Source of the DNA: G965220205 sp965220205
GTDB lineage: Bacteria > Chloroflexota > Dehalococcoidia > Lucifugimonadales > Australimonadaceae
Assembly: GCA_965220205.1 (NCBI GenBank)
Contig: OZ244812.1
Span: 1,116,001 to 1,180,000, forward strand
DNA length: 64,000 bases
Reading direction: 5' to 3'
Part shown: positions 17,010 to 25,744 of the stretch, piece by piece
Layout of the letters: the number at the start of each line of letters is the position of its first letter
How positions within the stretch are numbered: the stretch's first letter is position 1
Notes under the pieces: model-generated
What the model saw: only the letters and a program-made list of their open reading frames with translations
Database searches by the model: none
Told to the model about the DNA's origin: nothing
Position numbers and translations under genes: made by a program

Positions 17010-17294
17010 GTGGCTACACAACAGCGAACGTCCCTCGACCACGTCTGGACCATCGCCGACGCCAAGGCGCGGCTGTCGGAGATTCTGCGCCTCGTCGACG
17101 AAGAAGGACCGCAGCGCATCGGCCTCAAGCACGCCTACATCGTCGTGTCGGAACGCCTATGGCGGGAACAGACCCGCCCCCGCAAACCCCTCGGCCAGTG
17201 GCTCGTCGACAACTTCCCCCGCGGCGCCGACCTGGAACTCCCTCCCCGGCGCGACGATCGGGAAGTCCCGTTTGCCGGCGAAACCCGCGTATGA
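17010..17294 (+). CDS. Antitoxin, Phd/YefM type (VapB partner)
   Basis: A 94-residue protein. The N-terminal half (VWTIADAKARLSEILRLVDEEGPQRI) has the A-x-x-x-L-S-x-(I/L)-L pattern of Phd/YefM DNA-binding antitoxins, and a proline- and arginine-rich C-terminal tail would wrap the toxin. It starts with GTG at 17010 after GAGGAGGGAG. Its stop overlaps the toxin start by 4 nt. A palindrome over the promoter just upstream is the likely operator for autorepression by this protein with its toxin. Confidence 0.85.
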   Translation: MATQQRTSLDHVWTIADAKARLSEILRLVDEEGPQRIGLKHAYIVVSERLWREQTRPRKPLGQWLVDNFPRGADLELPPRRDDREVPFAGETRV

Positions 17295-17710
17295 ACGGCT
17301 ACTTGCTCGACACGAACGTCATCTCGGAGCTGACGAAGAGCCCGCCGGACCCGGGCGTGCTGCTCTTCCTCTCCACAGGCGACGACCTCTGGGTCCCGGT
17401 GATTGCGCTGCATGAGGTGCGGTACGGCCTGCAGCTCCTCCCGGCCGGCCGCCGCCGCGATGGGCTGGAGTCTACGATGACGGCGTTCATCGCAGAATAC
17501 GAAGAGCGCATCCTGCCGCTCGATCGCGAGGCTGCGGAGTGCGCTGGCGTTCTGCGCGCGCAAGCACGCCGGGCGGGGCGCGACCTCACGATGGGCGACG
17601 CCCTTGTCGCCGGGACAGCGCAGGCCCGCGACCTCGCGATCGCCACCCGCAACGTCGCCGACTTCGACTACCTCGACGTCGCACTCGCCAACCCCTGGGA
17701 GCACGCCTGA
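17291..17710 (+). CDS. vapC: VapC-type PIN-domain toxin
   Basis: A 139-residue PIN ribonuclease. LLDTNVISELTK supplies Asp7 and Glu13, TMGDALVAGTAQ the third acidic residue, and ATRNVADFDYL the closing motif. This matches the FitB/VapC layout that cleaves tRNA or rRNA when the antitoxin is degraded. ATG 17291 overlaps the antitoxin stop (ATGA). Complete and without disabling changes. The gene ends the operon; the next gene is convergent. Confidence 0.92.
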   Translation: MNGYLLDTNVISELTKSPPDPGVLLFLSTGDDLWVPVIALHEVRYGLQLLPAGRRRDGLESTMTAFIAEYEERILPLDREAAECAGVLRAQARRAGRDLTMGDALVAGTAQARDLAIATRNVADFDYLDVALANPWEHA

Positions 17711-17766
17711 GGGGGCATAACACCGCTGACCTATCCGCCCCGGATCTGTACCCTTCGAATGGGATA

Positions 17767-18543
17767 TTACCGTCGCGCAATCACCCTGACGTAAGTTGAG
17801 GGGTGACTACCCTTCATCTCAAACACCGTAGGACGAGATTTGATGAGTAGGCCCAGCTGCTTGTACCCGTAATTTTTCGCTTTGAATTCGGGAGCGATTT
17901 GCTTTATCTGAGTGCCGACTGCCGTGAGAGGCACCCACCCCTCGGAATTTTTTCCGGCTTTGTCTAACGCTTGTCTTACTACCTGCACCCATGAGTCATC
18001 TGTGGCAGGTTGCTGATTTGCTTTCTGTATCCCTCGGGCTGAGACCTTGGCCGCTGGCTTCTGGCTCGTCGCTTGCAGGCTCAATACCGACTTGTCTGGT
18101 TCCAGAATCTTCTCGGCATGGACAAAGACATCGCAGGCAGCCACAAACGATTGCGGAGTGTCTGATCTGCCGATGCCCATCACAAACATCCCCTGCTCGC
18201 GGAGTCTGATGGCCAATCGCGTGTAGTCGCTATCGCTTGATACGATGCAGAATCCGTCAAACCCGCCCGAATGAAAGAAATCCATGGCGTCAATGACGAG
18301 GGCGATGTCCACGGCATTCTTACCCGAAACGTAAGCGAACTGCTGTATTGGCAATGCCCCACTAGCGTGAATCGCAGCTTTCCATGCAGACTTGGCGGAA
18401 ACTGTCCAGTTCGAGTAGACCCGGCGAACCATCACCGTCCCGTGCTTCGCAGCTTCCGCCAGCGCCGGGCCTACTAGCGCGGGCTGCACGTTCTCACCAT
18501 CTATGAACATCGCAATCCGGCGGGCGCCGTTCGGAGATTGCAT
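17767..18543 (-). CDS. NYN-domain protein with OST-HTH/LOTUS tail
   Basis: A 258-residue protein. Residues 10-140 are a NYN domain of the LabA/DUF88 type: IAMFIDGENVQP (Asp), NAVDIALVIDAMDFF (the D-x-x-L-x-x-D motif) and FCIVSSDSDYTRLAIRLRE (the S-x-D-x-D motif). Residues about 185-258 form an OST-HTH/LOTUS winged helix that binds RNA (WVPLTAVGTQIKQIAPEF, YGYKQLGLLIKS). Such proteins are thought to process or silence RNA. Start ATG 18543 is preceded by AGGGGGG; a longer frame to 18600 lacks support. Stands alone. It is the second NYN protein in the window, unlike the first in its C-terminus. Confidence 0.9.
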   Translation of the reverse strand: MQSPNGARRIAMFIDGENVQPALVGPALAEAAKHGTVMVRRVYSNWTVSAKSAWKAAIHASGALPIQQFAYVSGKNAVDIALVIDAMDFFHSGGFDGFCIVSSDSDYTRLAIRLREQGMFVMGIGRSDTPQSFVAACDVFVHAEKILEPDKSVLSLQATSQKPAAKVSARGIQKANQQPATDDSWVQVVRQALDKAGKNSEGWVPLTAVGTQIKQIAPEFKAKNYGYKQLGLLIKSRPTVFEMKGSHPSTYVRVIARR

Positions 18544-18877
18544 AGTTGCCCCCCTCTGGCCAGTAGTGTAGCAGCGCAGAATCGGCGGCCCCCCTGACAT
18601 CCGCCCCTTCCCCGGACTCCCCCGCTCCCTCTACTATGGACGTGCGCGGGACCCGTGGCCGCGCGGCGGCGCCCACGGCCCGCCTCAAGCAAATGAGCCT
18701 GAATGAGCCTAAATGACTCACTTGTGGAGAAGAACGGCGCCGCCCCACTCGTAACGCCCGTCTGCGTACGAGTGCGCGGCCTGCGTCATCCGGTTTCATC
18801 CGCGTTCGGAGCGGGCGCAACATCCACGCGCCAATGCTACAATCCGGGTCAATCCAGCACGGACTGAGGCGCCCATC
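18544..18877. other. Intergenic region with a possible promoter for the Rieske gene
   Basis: Apart from the tandem repeat at 18691-18720 and a -10-like TACAAT at 18838-18843 ahead of the Rieske gene, I see nothing of note. No RNA gene or protein remnant is recognised. Confidence 0.4.
18691..18720. repeat. Three 10-bp tandem repeats (AAATGAGCCT type)
   Basis: AAATGAGCCT, GAATGAGCCT and AAATGACTCA follow one another without gaps. The unit resembles the AATGAGACC units at 45724 and 24724, and has the same copy number of three. Confidence 0.7.
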
Positions 18878-20158
18878 ATGCTCTCCGCACAAGAAAACGA
18901 AGCACTGACCAGGGTGGGGCCAGGGACGCCCATGGGTGAGCTCATGCGCCGCTACTGGCATCCCATCGCCGCTGCCGCCGAGCTCGACGAGCGCCCTACC
19001 AAGGCCGTCCGGCTCCTCGGCGAGGACCTCGTCCTCTACCGCGACCGCTCCGGGACCTACGGCCTGCTCGACCGTCTCTGTGCCCACCGGCGCGTCGACC
19101 TCTCCTACGGCATCCCCGAGGAGCACGGCCTCCGCTGCATGTACCACGGCTGGATGTACGACGAGACCGGCCAATGCATCGAGCAGCCCTTCGAAGAGAC
19201 CGTCCGTCCGGATGGGCGGTTCAAAGAGAAGGTGCGCGTCAACGGCTACCCCGTCGAGTCCCGGTGGGGCCTCTTGTGGGCCTACATGGGGCCCCTGCCC
19301 GCGCCCCTCATCCCCGAGTGGGAGCCCTACACCTACGAGAACGGCTACATCGACATCGGCATCGTCGAGCTCCCATGCAACTGGCTCCAGTGCCAGGAAA
19401 ACTCCCACGACCCCGTCCACCTCGAGTGGCTCCACGGCTATTGGGGCGTCCAACAACAGCGCGAGCGGGTCCGGCTCGACGGCGGCGCGCCCGACGTCAA
19501 CCCGATCGTCCCTCGAGCGCATCAGCGCATCGGATTCACCGAATTCGAGCACGGCATCATCAAGCGCCGCGTCGTCGTCGGCACGAGCGAAGACGACAAC
19601 GACTGGAAGGTCGGGCACCCCGCCCTGTTCCCCAACATCCTCTACGTCGGCGACATGGTGAAGTGCAACTTCCAGTACCGCGTCCCCGTCGACGACACCC
19701 ACACCAACCACATCACGTGGTTCTTCTACAAGGCCGCGCCCGGCCACACGGCGCCGAAGCAGGAGCGCGTCCCCTACTGGTGCGTCCCCCTCCACGACGC
19801 GAACGGAACGCTCATTCCCGACCTCGTGAACCATCAGGACTTCGTCGCCTGGATCACGCAGGGCGCCAACGCCGACCGCACCGCCGAGGTGCTCGGCGAG
19901 TCGGACCGCGGCATCATCCTGTTCCGCAAGCAGCTCCGCGAGCAGATGCGCATCGTCGCCGAGGGCGGCGACCCGATGAACGTGTTCTACGACCCGGACC
20001 GGGCGGCGAACATCGAGTTGCCGCTCGAGCGCTGGCCCAACCTCCAAGACGCAACCCGCTTCACGCAATACATCCGCGCGCAGGAGGGGGAGACGCCCGA
20101 CATGGTCGACCGCATTCAGCGCATGCTGTCGACATGGACCGAGCAGGCGACCGTGTAA
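18878..20158 (+). CDS. Rieske ring-hydroxylating oxygenase, alpha subunit
   Basis: A 426-residue oxygenase of the phthalate 4,5-dioxygenase-like class. The Rieske [2Fe-2S] ligands are Cys68-x-His70 (CAHR) and Cys87-x-x-His90 (CMYHGW). The mononuclear iron site is NSHDPVHLEWLHG at about 172-184. Such enzymes insert oxygen into aromatic or demethylate substrates using an external reductase, which is not encoded nearby. It is followed after 38 nt by a second, clearly different Rieske gene with its own strong AAAGGAGG site. The two could act on successive substrates or form a mixed complex. Substrate unknown. Confidence 0.92.
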   Translation: MLSAQENEALTRVGPGTPMGELMRRYWHPIAAAAELDERPTKAVRLLGEDLVLYRDRSGTYGLLDRLCAHRRVDLSYGIPEEHGLRCMYHGWMYDETGQCIEQPFEETVRPDGRFKEKVRVNGYPVESRWGLLWAYMGPLPAPLIPEWEPYTYENGYIDIGIVELPCNWLQCQENSHDPVHLEWLHGYWGVQQQRERVRLDGGAPDVNPIVPRAHQRIGFTEFEHGIIKRRVVVGTSEDDNDWKVGHPALFPNILYVGDMVKCNFQYRVPVDDTHTNHITWFFYKAAPGHTAPKQERVPYWCVPLHDANGTLIPDLVNHQDFVAWITQGANADRTAEVLGESDRGIILFRKQLREQMRIVAEGGDPMNVFYDPDRAANIELPLERWPNLQDATRFTQYIRAQEGETPDMVDRIQRMLSTWTEQATV

Positions 20159-20196
20159 GCGGCGGTCCGCCGCCGTTTCCCCCAAAGGAGGCGCTC

Positions 20197-21528
20197 ATGC
20201 TATCTAAGGAAGACAACGAACTCCTCTGCCGCGTGGGGCGGGGCACGCCCATGGGGGACCTACTCCGCCAGTACTGGATACCCGTGCTCTTCGACTGGGA
20301 GCTGGTAGCCGACGGCCCCCCCGAGCGCGTCCGTCTCATGGGCGAGGACCTCGTTGCGTTCCGGGACACCGGCGGGCGCGTCGGCCTCATCTCCGAGTTC
20401 TGCGGACACCGCCTCGCCTCCCTCTACTTCGGCCGCAACGAGGAATCGGGGTTGCGCTGCATCTATCACGGCTGGAAGTACGACATCGACGGCCACTGCG
20501 TCGATATGCCGAGCGAGCCGCCGGACTCCAACTTCCGCCACAAGGTCAAGCTGGCCTCCTACCCCTGCGTCGAGAAAGCGGGGACGATCTGGACCTACAT
20601 GGGCGCCGAGCGGCCCGCGCCCCCGCTGCCGCAATTCGAGTGGCTCGACCTGCCGCAGGGCCACCTCCTCGGCTCCAAGCGCGTTCAGCCGACGAACTGG
20701 GTGCAGGCGATGGAGGGCGACATCGACCAGTGTCACGTCTCCTTCGTCCACAGCTTCCTCAACGTCCCTGCCTACGTCCCCGGCGAGCGGCCCTCCGTCC
20801 CGCAGGTGCAGCAATTCGACACGCACCCTCGCTTCGAGATCATCGACACCGACTACGGCTACGTGGTCGGGGCGAGCAGGCACACGCCAGACCCTGAGTT
20901 GGACTACACGCGCATCACACAGTTCCTGCTGCCGTTCCACACCATGACGGGCGTGACGGGCGTGGACCCCACGCGCGGCTGGCGCGCATGGGTCCCCATC
21001 GACGACTACAACACCTACGTCTTCGGCATGAGCTTCCACCCATTGCAGCCCCTCCCCGACCGGTCGGGCAACGCGCGGCGCAACGGCGGCGTCACCGGGG
21101 GCGTGCCCACGATCTCCGACGACATGAAGGAGCCGAGGTCGTCAAAGCCGTTCGGCGCGTGGCGGCCCCTCCCAAGCCTCGACAACGACTTCTTCCAGGA
21201 CCGCGAACTGCAACGCACGGAGACCTACTCCGGCATCCGCGAGTTCTGGGCCCAGGACGCTGCGCCGCAGTACACCATGGGCAAGCTCGTCGACCGGAGT
21301 CAGGAGCGCCTGGGGACAACGGACCGGGCGATTATCGCGGCGCGCCGCCGGCTGATCCAAGCCGCCAGGGGATGGCGGGAGGGGACCAGCCCGCCAGGCG
21401 TCCGGAACCCGGAGTGGTACATGGTGCGCTCGGGCGGCAAGTTCCACCCTGCCGGCAACTGGTGGCGCGCAGAGGCGGGCGACGACCTCGAGGCGATTCC
21501 GGGGACCAATCCCGACTGTTCGGTCTAG
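20197..21528 (+). CDS. Rieske ring-hydroxylating oxygenase, alpha subunit
   Basis: A 443-residue Rieske oxygenase. Cluster ligands are Cys69-x-His71 (CGHR) and Cys88-x-x-His91 (CIYHGW). The catalytic iron site is GDIDQCHVSFVHS (His, His with a nearby Asp). The N-terminus MLSKEDNELLCRVGRGTPMG is the family start. ATG 20197 follows AAAGGAGG at 20184-20191; upstream in-frame sequence is a shadow of the previous gene. Second gene of a Rieske pair. The C-terminus holds an insertion rich in Arg/Gly (about 300-330) not seen in the first copy. No ferredoxin or reductase partner is present here. Confidence 0.92.
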   Translation: MLSKEDNELLCRVGRGTPMGDLLRQYWIPVLFDWELVADGPPERVRLMGEDLVAFRDTGGRVGLISEFCGHRLASLYFGRNEESGLRCIYHGWKYDIDGHCVDMPSEPPDSNFRHKVKLASYPCVEKAGTIWTYMGAERPAPPLPQFEWLDLPQGHLLGSKRVQPTNWVQAMEGDIDQCHVSFVHSFLNVPAYVPGERPSVPQVQQFDTHPRFEIIDTDYGYVVGASRHTPDPELDYTRITQFLLPFHTMTGVTGVDPTRGWRAWVPIDDYNTYVFGMSFHPLQPLPDRSGNARRNGGVTGGVPTISDDMKEPRSSKPFGAWRPLPSLDNDFFQDRELQRTETYSGIREFWAQDAAPQYTMGKLVDRSQERLGTTDRAIIAARRRLIQAARGWREGTSPPGVRNPEWYMVRSGGKFHPAGNWWRAEAGDDLEAIPGTNPDCSV

Positions 21529-21545
21529 CCAACGCCCGGCGCCCG

Positions 21546-22250
21546 CTACCGGCCCAGTTCCCGGTGCAGGAACTCGTACGACTGCGCGAGCGACGACTCG
21601 GCGGCCTGCTCGCGCTCAGGCGAATGGTCGGTCTGCCGGTTGATGAATGAGTGCGGCATGCCCTCCCAGAGCACGATCTCGCACTCCTTCTCGTAGCGTT
21701 CCATCGTCTCGCGGAACGCCTCAACTTCTGCCATAGGAGTCGAGGCGTCTGTAGTGCCGAAGTGACACAGCAGCCGGCCCTGGACCTGCTCGAGTTCCCG
21801 GTTGTCCGGGAAGAGGCTGTGGTAGTAGTCGACGCCGCACGCAAACTGGCTCGACCGGGCCATGGCGAGCAACGTCAGCCCGCCGCCCAAGCAGAAGCCG
21901 GCGACGCCTACCCTGCCCTCGTCGCCGACCCACGGCAGGGCGCGGAGGAAGTCCGCGCCCGCGGCGATGTCGTCCACGGCGCGGTCCACGTCCAACGAGT
22001 TCTTGGCGAGCAGCGCCGAGGCGTGATCGGGCGCGCTGTAACCGTCGAACAGGTCGGGCGACACAGTCGCGAATCCGGCGCGCGCGAAGCAGCGCGTTAT
22101 CTCACGCTGGAACCAGTTCAGCCCCGACATGCCCGAGACCAGCACGACGCCCGCGTGCGGCCCCGCGCTAGCGGGTCGCGCCACGTAGCCGTCGACCACT
22201 CTGCCTCCCGACTGATAGCCCGCGTGCATGGAAACGATGGTGTCGTTCAC
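21546..22250 (-). CDS. Dienelactone hydrolase family protein
   Basis: A 234-residue alpha/beta hydrolase (PF01738). The nucleophile is Cys120 in GFCLGGG, the Asp lies in FGTTDAST and the His in MPHSFINRQ, the Cys-Asp-His triad of dienelactone hydrolase. These enzymes open lactones made during chlorocatechol or other ring degradation, though many family members act on other esters. Convergent with the Rieske pair (18 bp between stops) and divergent from the bicupin dioxygenase, so it is flanked by ring-hydroxylation and ring-cleavage genes and probably belongs to the same catabolic set. Confidence 0.9.
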   Translation of the reverse strand: MNDTIVSMHAGYQSGGRVVDGYVARPASAGPHAGVVLVSGMSGLNWFQREITRCFARAGFATVSPDLFDGYSAPDHASALLAKNSLDVDRAVDDIAAGADFLRALPWVGDEGRVGVAGFCLGGGLTLLAMARSSQFACGVDYYHSLFPDNRELEQVQGRLLCHFGTTDASTPMAEVEAFRETMERYEKECEIVLWEGMPHSFINRQTDHSPEREQAAESSLAQSYEFLHRELGR

Positions 22251-22408
22251 GCCCGTCCTCCTCGCAGTTCACGTACAGCGGTCGGCATTGTACCGCAGGG
22301 CGTGCCGCATCAGCAGTGAGACCCATCCTCCCCGCGAGGCACGATTGCCAAACCGCCGGGGGGAGGCTACCGTGTCGCGTATCACGCTGGGCGAGCGGAG
22401 GCGGCACG

Positions 22409-23458
22409 ATGAGCAACGAGGTCGAGACCAGCAGCGCGCGGTTGGAAGCGCTCGAAAGGCGGCTCGCCAAGGCCTCGATGGCCGGGCACTGGCAAACGGA
22501 CCGGCGGCGGATGCCCGCCCTCGAACCGGCGTTGTGGTCCTGGGAGACAATCTCCTCGACGCTCCGCGAGTCCGGTGAGGTCGTGACGATGGGCGAGGCC
22601 GGCGAGGCCAACAACCGGCGCACCGTACAGCTGGTCAACCCGGCGCTGCCGGACGTGAAGTCCACGAGCCGTACGCTACAGGTCTCAATCCAACTGGTGA
22701 AACCGGGCGAGACCGCCGAGGCGCACCGCCACACGTTCAACGCCATGCGCTTCGTCGTCGAGTCCGCCGGCATGTACACCAACGCCAACGGCGAGCAGAT
22801 GATCATGGAGCCAGGCGACCTGCTCGTGCAGCCTGGCTGGGCCTGGCACGACCACGTCAACAACACCAGCGAGCCCGCGGTCTGGCTCGACCTGCACGAC
22901 AACCCGATGACGCAGTACTTCGACTCGATGGCCTCGGAAGTCTACGGGGAGGCGGCCGCGCAGCCCATCACGAAGCCCGACGGCTTCGGCCGCTCGCAGT
23001 ACGGCGCCGTGCGCCCGCGCGGCGCCGCGGCGCAGCCGAAGGCGGTCGCCTACTCCTACAAGTGGACGGACACGCTGCGGTCGCTCGAGGCCATGGCGGG
23101 CGGCGAGGGCGACCCGTTCGACGGCGTGCTGCTGGAGTACGTCAACCCCATCACCGGCGGCGGAACGCTCCCCACCATCGGGTGCTGGGTGCAGATGCTC
23201 CGCCCTGGGGAGGCCACGCGGCCGCACCGTCACACCGCGAGCACCGTCTACCACACGCTGCGCGGCGACGGCGTCACAACGGTCGGCAAGTCGGAACCAA
23301 CGGAGCTCCGCTGGGGCGAACGGGACTGCTTCTTCGTGCCGGCGTGGCACTGGCACCAACACCGCAACGAGTCCGCGAGCGAGCCCGCCATCCTCTTCTC
23401 CGTCACGGACCGGCCCGCCGTCGAGGCGCTCGGCTTCTTCCGCGAGGAGGGGGGGTAG
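22409..23458 (+). CDS. Gentisate 1,2-dioxygenase-like bicupin
   Basis: A 349-residue protein with two cupin barrels. The first carries AEAHRHTFNAMRFVVE (His106, His108, with Glu117 nearby) and FVVESAGMYTNANGE; the second carries RPHRHTASTVYHTLRGDG and a late HWHQH. This is the layout of gentisate/1-hydroxy-2-naphthoate dioxygenases, which use Fe(II) to cleave a dihydroxylated ring between carboxyl and hydroxyl. The second barrel keeps its His-x-His, so both may bind metal. ATG 22409 is selected for GGAGGCGG just upstream. Neighbours (Rieske pair, dienelactone hydrolase) support aromatic degradation. The true substrate is open. Confidence 0.85.
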   Translation: MSNEVETSSARLEALERRLAKASMAGHWQTDRRRMPALEPALWSWETISSTLRESGEVVTMGEAGEANNRRTVQLVNPALPDVKSTSRTLQVSIQLVKPGETAEAHRHTFNAMRFVVESAGMYTNANGEQMIMEPGDLLVQPGWAWHDHVNNTSEPAVWLDLHDNPMTQYFDSMASEVYGEAAAQPITKPDGFGRSQYGAVRPRGAAAQPKAVAYSYKWTDTLRSLEAMAGGEGDPFDGVLLEYVNPITGGGTLPTIGCWVQMLRPGEATRPHRHTASTVYHTLRGDGVTTVGKSEPTELRWGERDCFFVPAWHWHQHRNESASEPAILFSVTDRPAVEALGFFREEGG

Positions 23459-23585
23459 CCCCGTCCTGGCAGGCTTCTCGCTGCACACCGCATGAAGGCG
23501 GCGTCAACCTTACGGCGCTCGTCGGCCGCCGCCCACAGCTCTTTGGTCCCTGGGACAGTTACAGTCGGGGAAGGCCATGGCTTCG

Positions 23586-23671
23586 TGGTGCCGAAGGCCG
23601 GAGTCGAACCGGCATGAGGTTGCCCTCAACGGTTTTTGAGACCGTCGCGTCTACCATTCCGCCACTTCGGC
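23586..23671 (-). tRNA. tRNA-Leu (anticodon CAA)
   Basis: The minus strand reads GCCGAAGTGGCGGAATGGTA at the 5' end, the standard Leu start. The anticodon loop CTCAAAA (CAA) sits on stem ACGGT/ACCGT, and a long variable arm follows. The T arm is GGTTCGACTCC. The acceptor CTTCGGC, discriminator A and encoded CCA (23586-23588) close the molecule. Class II size (83 nt without CCA). Confidence 0.95.
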
Positions 23672-23712
23672 ACGCCCGCCACATCGGCACGCCATTCGAT
23701 GATAGCACTCGG

Positions 23713-24438
23713 CTACGGCAGCTCTCGCAGTAGGCGGCCGTAGCCGTCCACCGGTTCGCTGACCCGCAAACGCTGTTGGACCGCCCACACTCGCGCGGCT
23801 ACGGGGTGCGACACCGGCAGCCCTAGGTCCTGCTCGAGCAGTTCGACCGCCTCGAGGCTACGCCAGCCCGACCCGAACAGCAGGATTCCGTCGGCCTCCC
23901 CATGCCGCAACACGGCCTGCTTAGTGTGCGCGTACACATCCTCGTGCGGGATGTTGCCGGCGCGTTCGAACGGGACGTCGATGCCAGCCGTCTCGAGCAC
24001 GTCGAATCCCGCTTGGGAAAGGTAGGCGGTGATGAACTCGTTCGTCTCGGCCGCGGTGTACGTCGATACGACCACCTTCGCGATGCCGAGCGCTCGCAGC
24101 GCGTCCACCTGCACCTGGCCCGAGGTCACGATGGGGATCCCGTACCGCTGCTCCCACGACTCGACGAGCCGGCGTTCCCCCTCATAGCCCAGGATCATGA
24201 ACGGCGGCGCTCCCTCCGGATGCACCAGGTCGACCTCGAGCTCGGCAAGCTCCGCCACCCGCGCTTCGTAGGCGTTGACGGCCTCGCGAAACTCCTCGAC
24301 CGTGCCGCGCTGGATGCCGAGAAAGAGCGGCACCACGCCAATGCCCTCCGGCAGCAGGCGGATGAACTCCTCCAGCGACCCGGGCCGATGGGTCGGCTTG
24401 ATGATGCCGACATCGCCTCTCCATGACTTGAACGCCAT
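23713..24438 (-). CDS. Asp/Glu racemase / maleate isomerase family protein lacking cysteines
   Basis: A 241-residue protein of the Asp/Glu/hydantoin racemase superfamily, close to maleate isomerase and arylmalonate decarboxylase: GIIKPTHRPGSLEEF start, VVVSTYTAAETNEFI middle, LFGSGWRSLEAVELLEQDLG and SHPVAARVWAVQQRL end. Family members use one or two catalytic Cys, in the C-T-S-G loop near residue 75 and the S-C-T-N-x-R loop near 190. Here these loops read HPEGAPPF and FGSGWRS, and the whole protein contains no cysteine. It may bind without racemising or use different chemistry. ATG 24438 follows GGGAGG. Confidence 0.82.
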   Translation of the reverse strand: MAFKSWRGDVGIIKPTHRPGSLEEFIRLLPEGIGVVPLFLGIQRGTVEEFREAVNAYEARVAELAELEVDLVHPEGAPPFMILGYEGERRLVESWEQRYGIPIVTSGQVQVDALRALGIAKVVVSTYTAAETNEFITAYLSQAGFDVLETAGIDVPFERAGNIPHEDVYAHTKQAVLRHGEADGILLFGSGWRSLEAVELLEQDLGLPVSHPVAARVWAVQQRLRVSEPVDGYGRLLRELP

Positions 24439-24567
24439 GCAAGCCTCCCGACCTTCGGATTCCCGGACTCGATCGCAGGCGCATGGTAGGGTCCGGCGCG
24501 GCGGTACGGCAAGCAGCGCAGGACGCGAGAGGCCCGGCGCGCTTGCGCCGGGCCTCATTTGCTCGTC

Positions 24568-24642
24568 TGGAGCGGAAGACGGGATTCGAACCCGCGACCC
24601 TCACCTTGGCAAGGTGATGCTCTACCACTGAGCCACTTCCGC
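24568..24642 (-). tRNA. tRNA-Gly (anticodon GCC)
   Basis: Minus-strand cloverleaf: acceptor GCGGAAG/CTTCCGC, D arm GCTCAGTGGTAGAGC, anticodon stem TCACC/GGTGA around TTGCCAA (GCC), T arm GGGTTCGAATCCC. Discriminator T and encoded CCA are at 24568-24571. Confidence 0.96.
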
Positions 24643-24723
24643 GTGACCGGGCCATTTTACCACTGCCCGCCGGGGCTGTCAGTCGGCCCTTCCGTCATTG
24701 CCGACGGGAGATACTCTTCCTAA

Positions 24724-24753
24724 CGGTCTCATTCGGTCTCATTCGGTCTCATT
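24724..24753. repeat. Three 10-bp tandem repeats (CGGTCTCATT)
   Basis: CGGTCTCATT occurs three times in perfect tandem. Read on the minus strand it is AATGAGACCG x3, nearly identical with its context (GGGGAGG ahead, TTAGG behind) to the repeat at 45724-45753 on the plus strand. Confidence 0.85.
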
Positions 24754-24860
24754 CCTCCCCTGGGTCCGGGCCACACGCCGGTGGGCGAGGCTGGCGCCAG
24801 AGTCGGACCGTTGAGGATGCTTAAGCAGAGTAGGAGACGAGGGGCGACGGCGCAACGGGT

Positions 24861-24888
24861 TATTGTCATGCCTGCGGGAATGACAATA
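24861..24888. repeat. Inverted repeat with 9-bp arms
   Basis: TATTGTCAT and ATGACAATA flank a 10-nt centre. It belongs to the GTCATTCC-type dispersed palindromes that recur in this window at 45.5, 46.6 and 59.8 kb. Confidence 0.6.
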
Positions 24889-24948
24889 GCAGCGCCGGTT
24901 GCCATCGGAGGGCCGGACTTCAAAAGCAGTGACGGCCAAGGGCGCCGC

Positions 24949-25024
<76 letters not shown>

Positions 25025-25108
25025 AGGCGGCTCATCGTACGCAAGCACGAGCGGGGATGTCAAGGCGCACAAGGCCGTGGCGCGCTCCACGGCCATTCGC
25101 ATCGCGGC

Positions 25109-25552
25109 CTAGGGGATGCCGGGACCAGCCGCGCGCTTACGGGTTTCGAGACTGACAAACGTCTCGGTCTGACGAACGCCCTCGACCGGACCAACCTTGT
25201 GATGCAGGAAGGCCGCCAGTGCTTCGGAACTCGCGAGGTTCACCCAGATGAAGATGTCGTAGCTGCCCGTTGTGATTGCTACGTGCTCAGTCTCGGCCAA
25301 CTCGGCGAGCGCCGACGCGACCGACTCGACCCGCGCCGGGTCTACCTGGAGCCCGATGAACGCGGACGTGTGGTAGCCGAGTTGCTCGGGCTCGGCGATG
25401 GCCACGACGCGGATGATCCGGTCTTGGAGCAACTTGGAAAGACGCCGGCGGACGGTGCCTTCACTGACTTCGAGCACGCGCGCCATCTTGGCGTGCGAGG
25501 CTCGTCCGTCCCCCTGGAGCATCTCGATAATCTTGCGGTCGAGGTCGTCCGT
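25109..25552 (-). CDS. Lrp/AsnC-family transcriptional regulator
   Basis: A regulator with an N-terminal winged HTH (DGRASHAKMARVLEVSEGTVRRRLSKL) and a C-terminal RAM/AsnC ligand domain (GYHTSAFIGLQVDPAR, VAITTGSYDIFIWV). The first ATG is at 25522, but the family's opening helix (D-x-L-D-R-K-I-I-x-x-L) is encoded just upstream in frame (DDLDRKIIEML) with no ATG, GTG or TTG before a stop. An ACG at 25552 lies 7 nt after GGAGG and would give the expected 147-residue protein, so I place the start there. Initiation at ACG, or an ATG-to-ACG change, is inferred. Target genes unknown. Confidence 0.8.
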   Translation of the reverse strand, partial: TDDLDRKIIEMLQGDGRASHAKMARVLEVSEGTVRRRLSKLLQDRIIRVVAIAEPEQLGYHTSAFIGLQVDPARVESVASALAELAETEHVAITTGSYDIFIWVNLASSEALAAFLHHKVGPVEGVRQTETFVSLETRKRAAGPGIP

Positions 25553-25744
25553 GGCCGTCCCTCCCTACCTGTTGCTTGTTGGGCGGCCCAAACCTACCCG
25601 CTGCGCGAGCGCGTGTCAAACATTCAATTACTGAATCCGCGTACGGCGACCGCCGTCACGAGGCGAAGTGGCTCGTTGAGGGTGAAAACCGCAACGCCAC
25701 AACAGGCAGAAGGAACGCCCGCCAAGCCGAGCGGCCCGAGCGGG

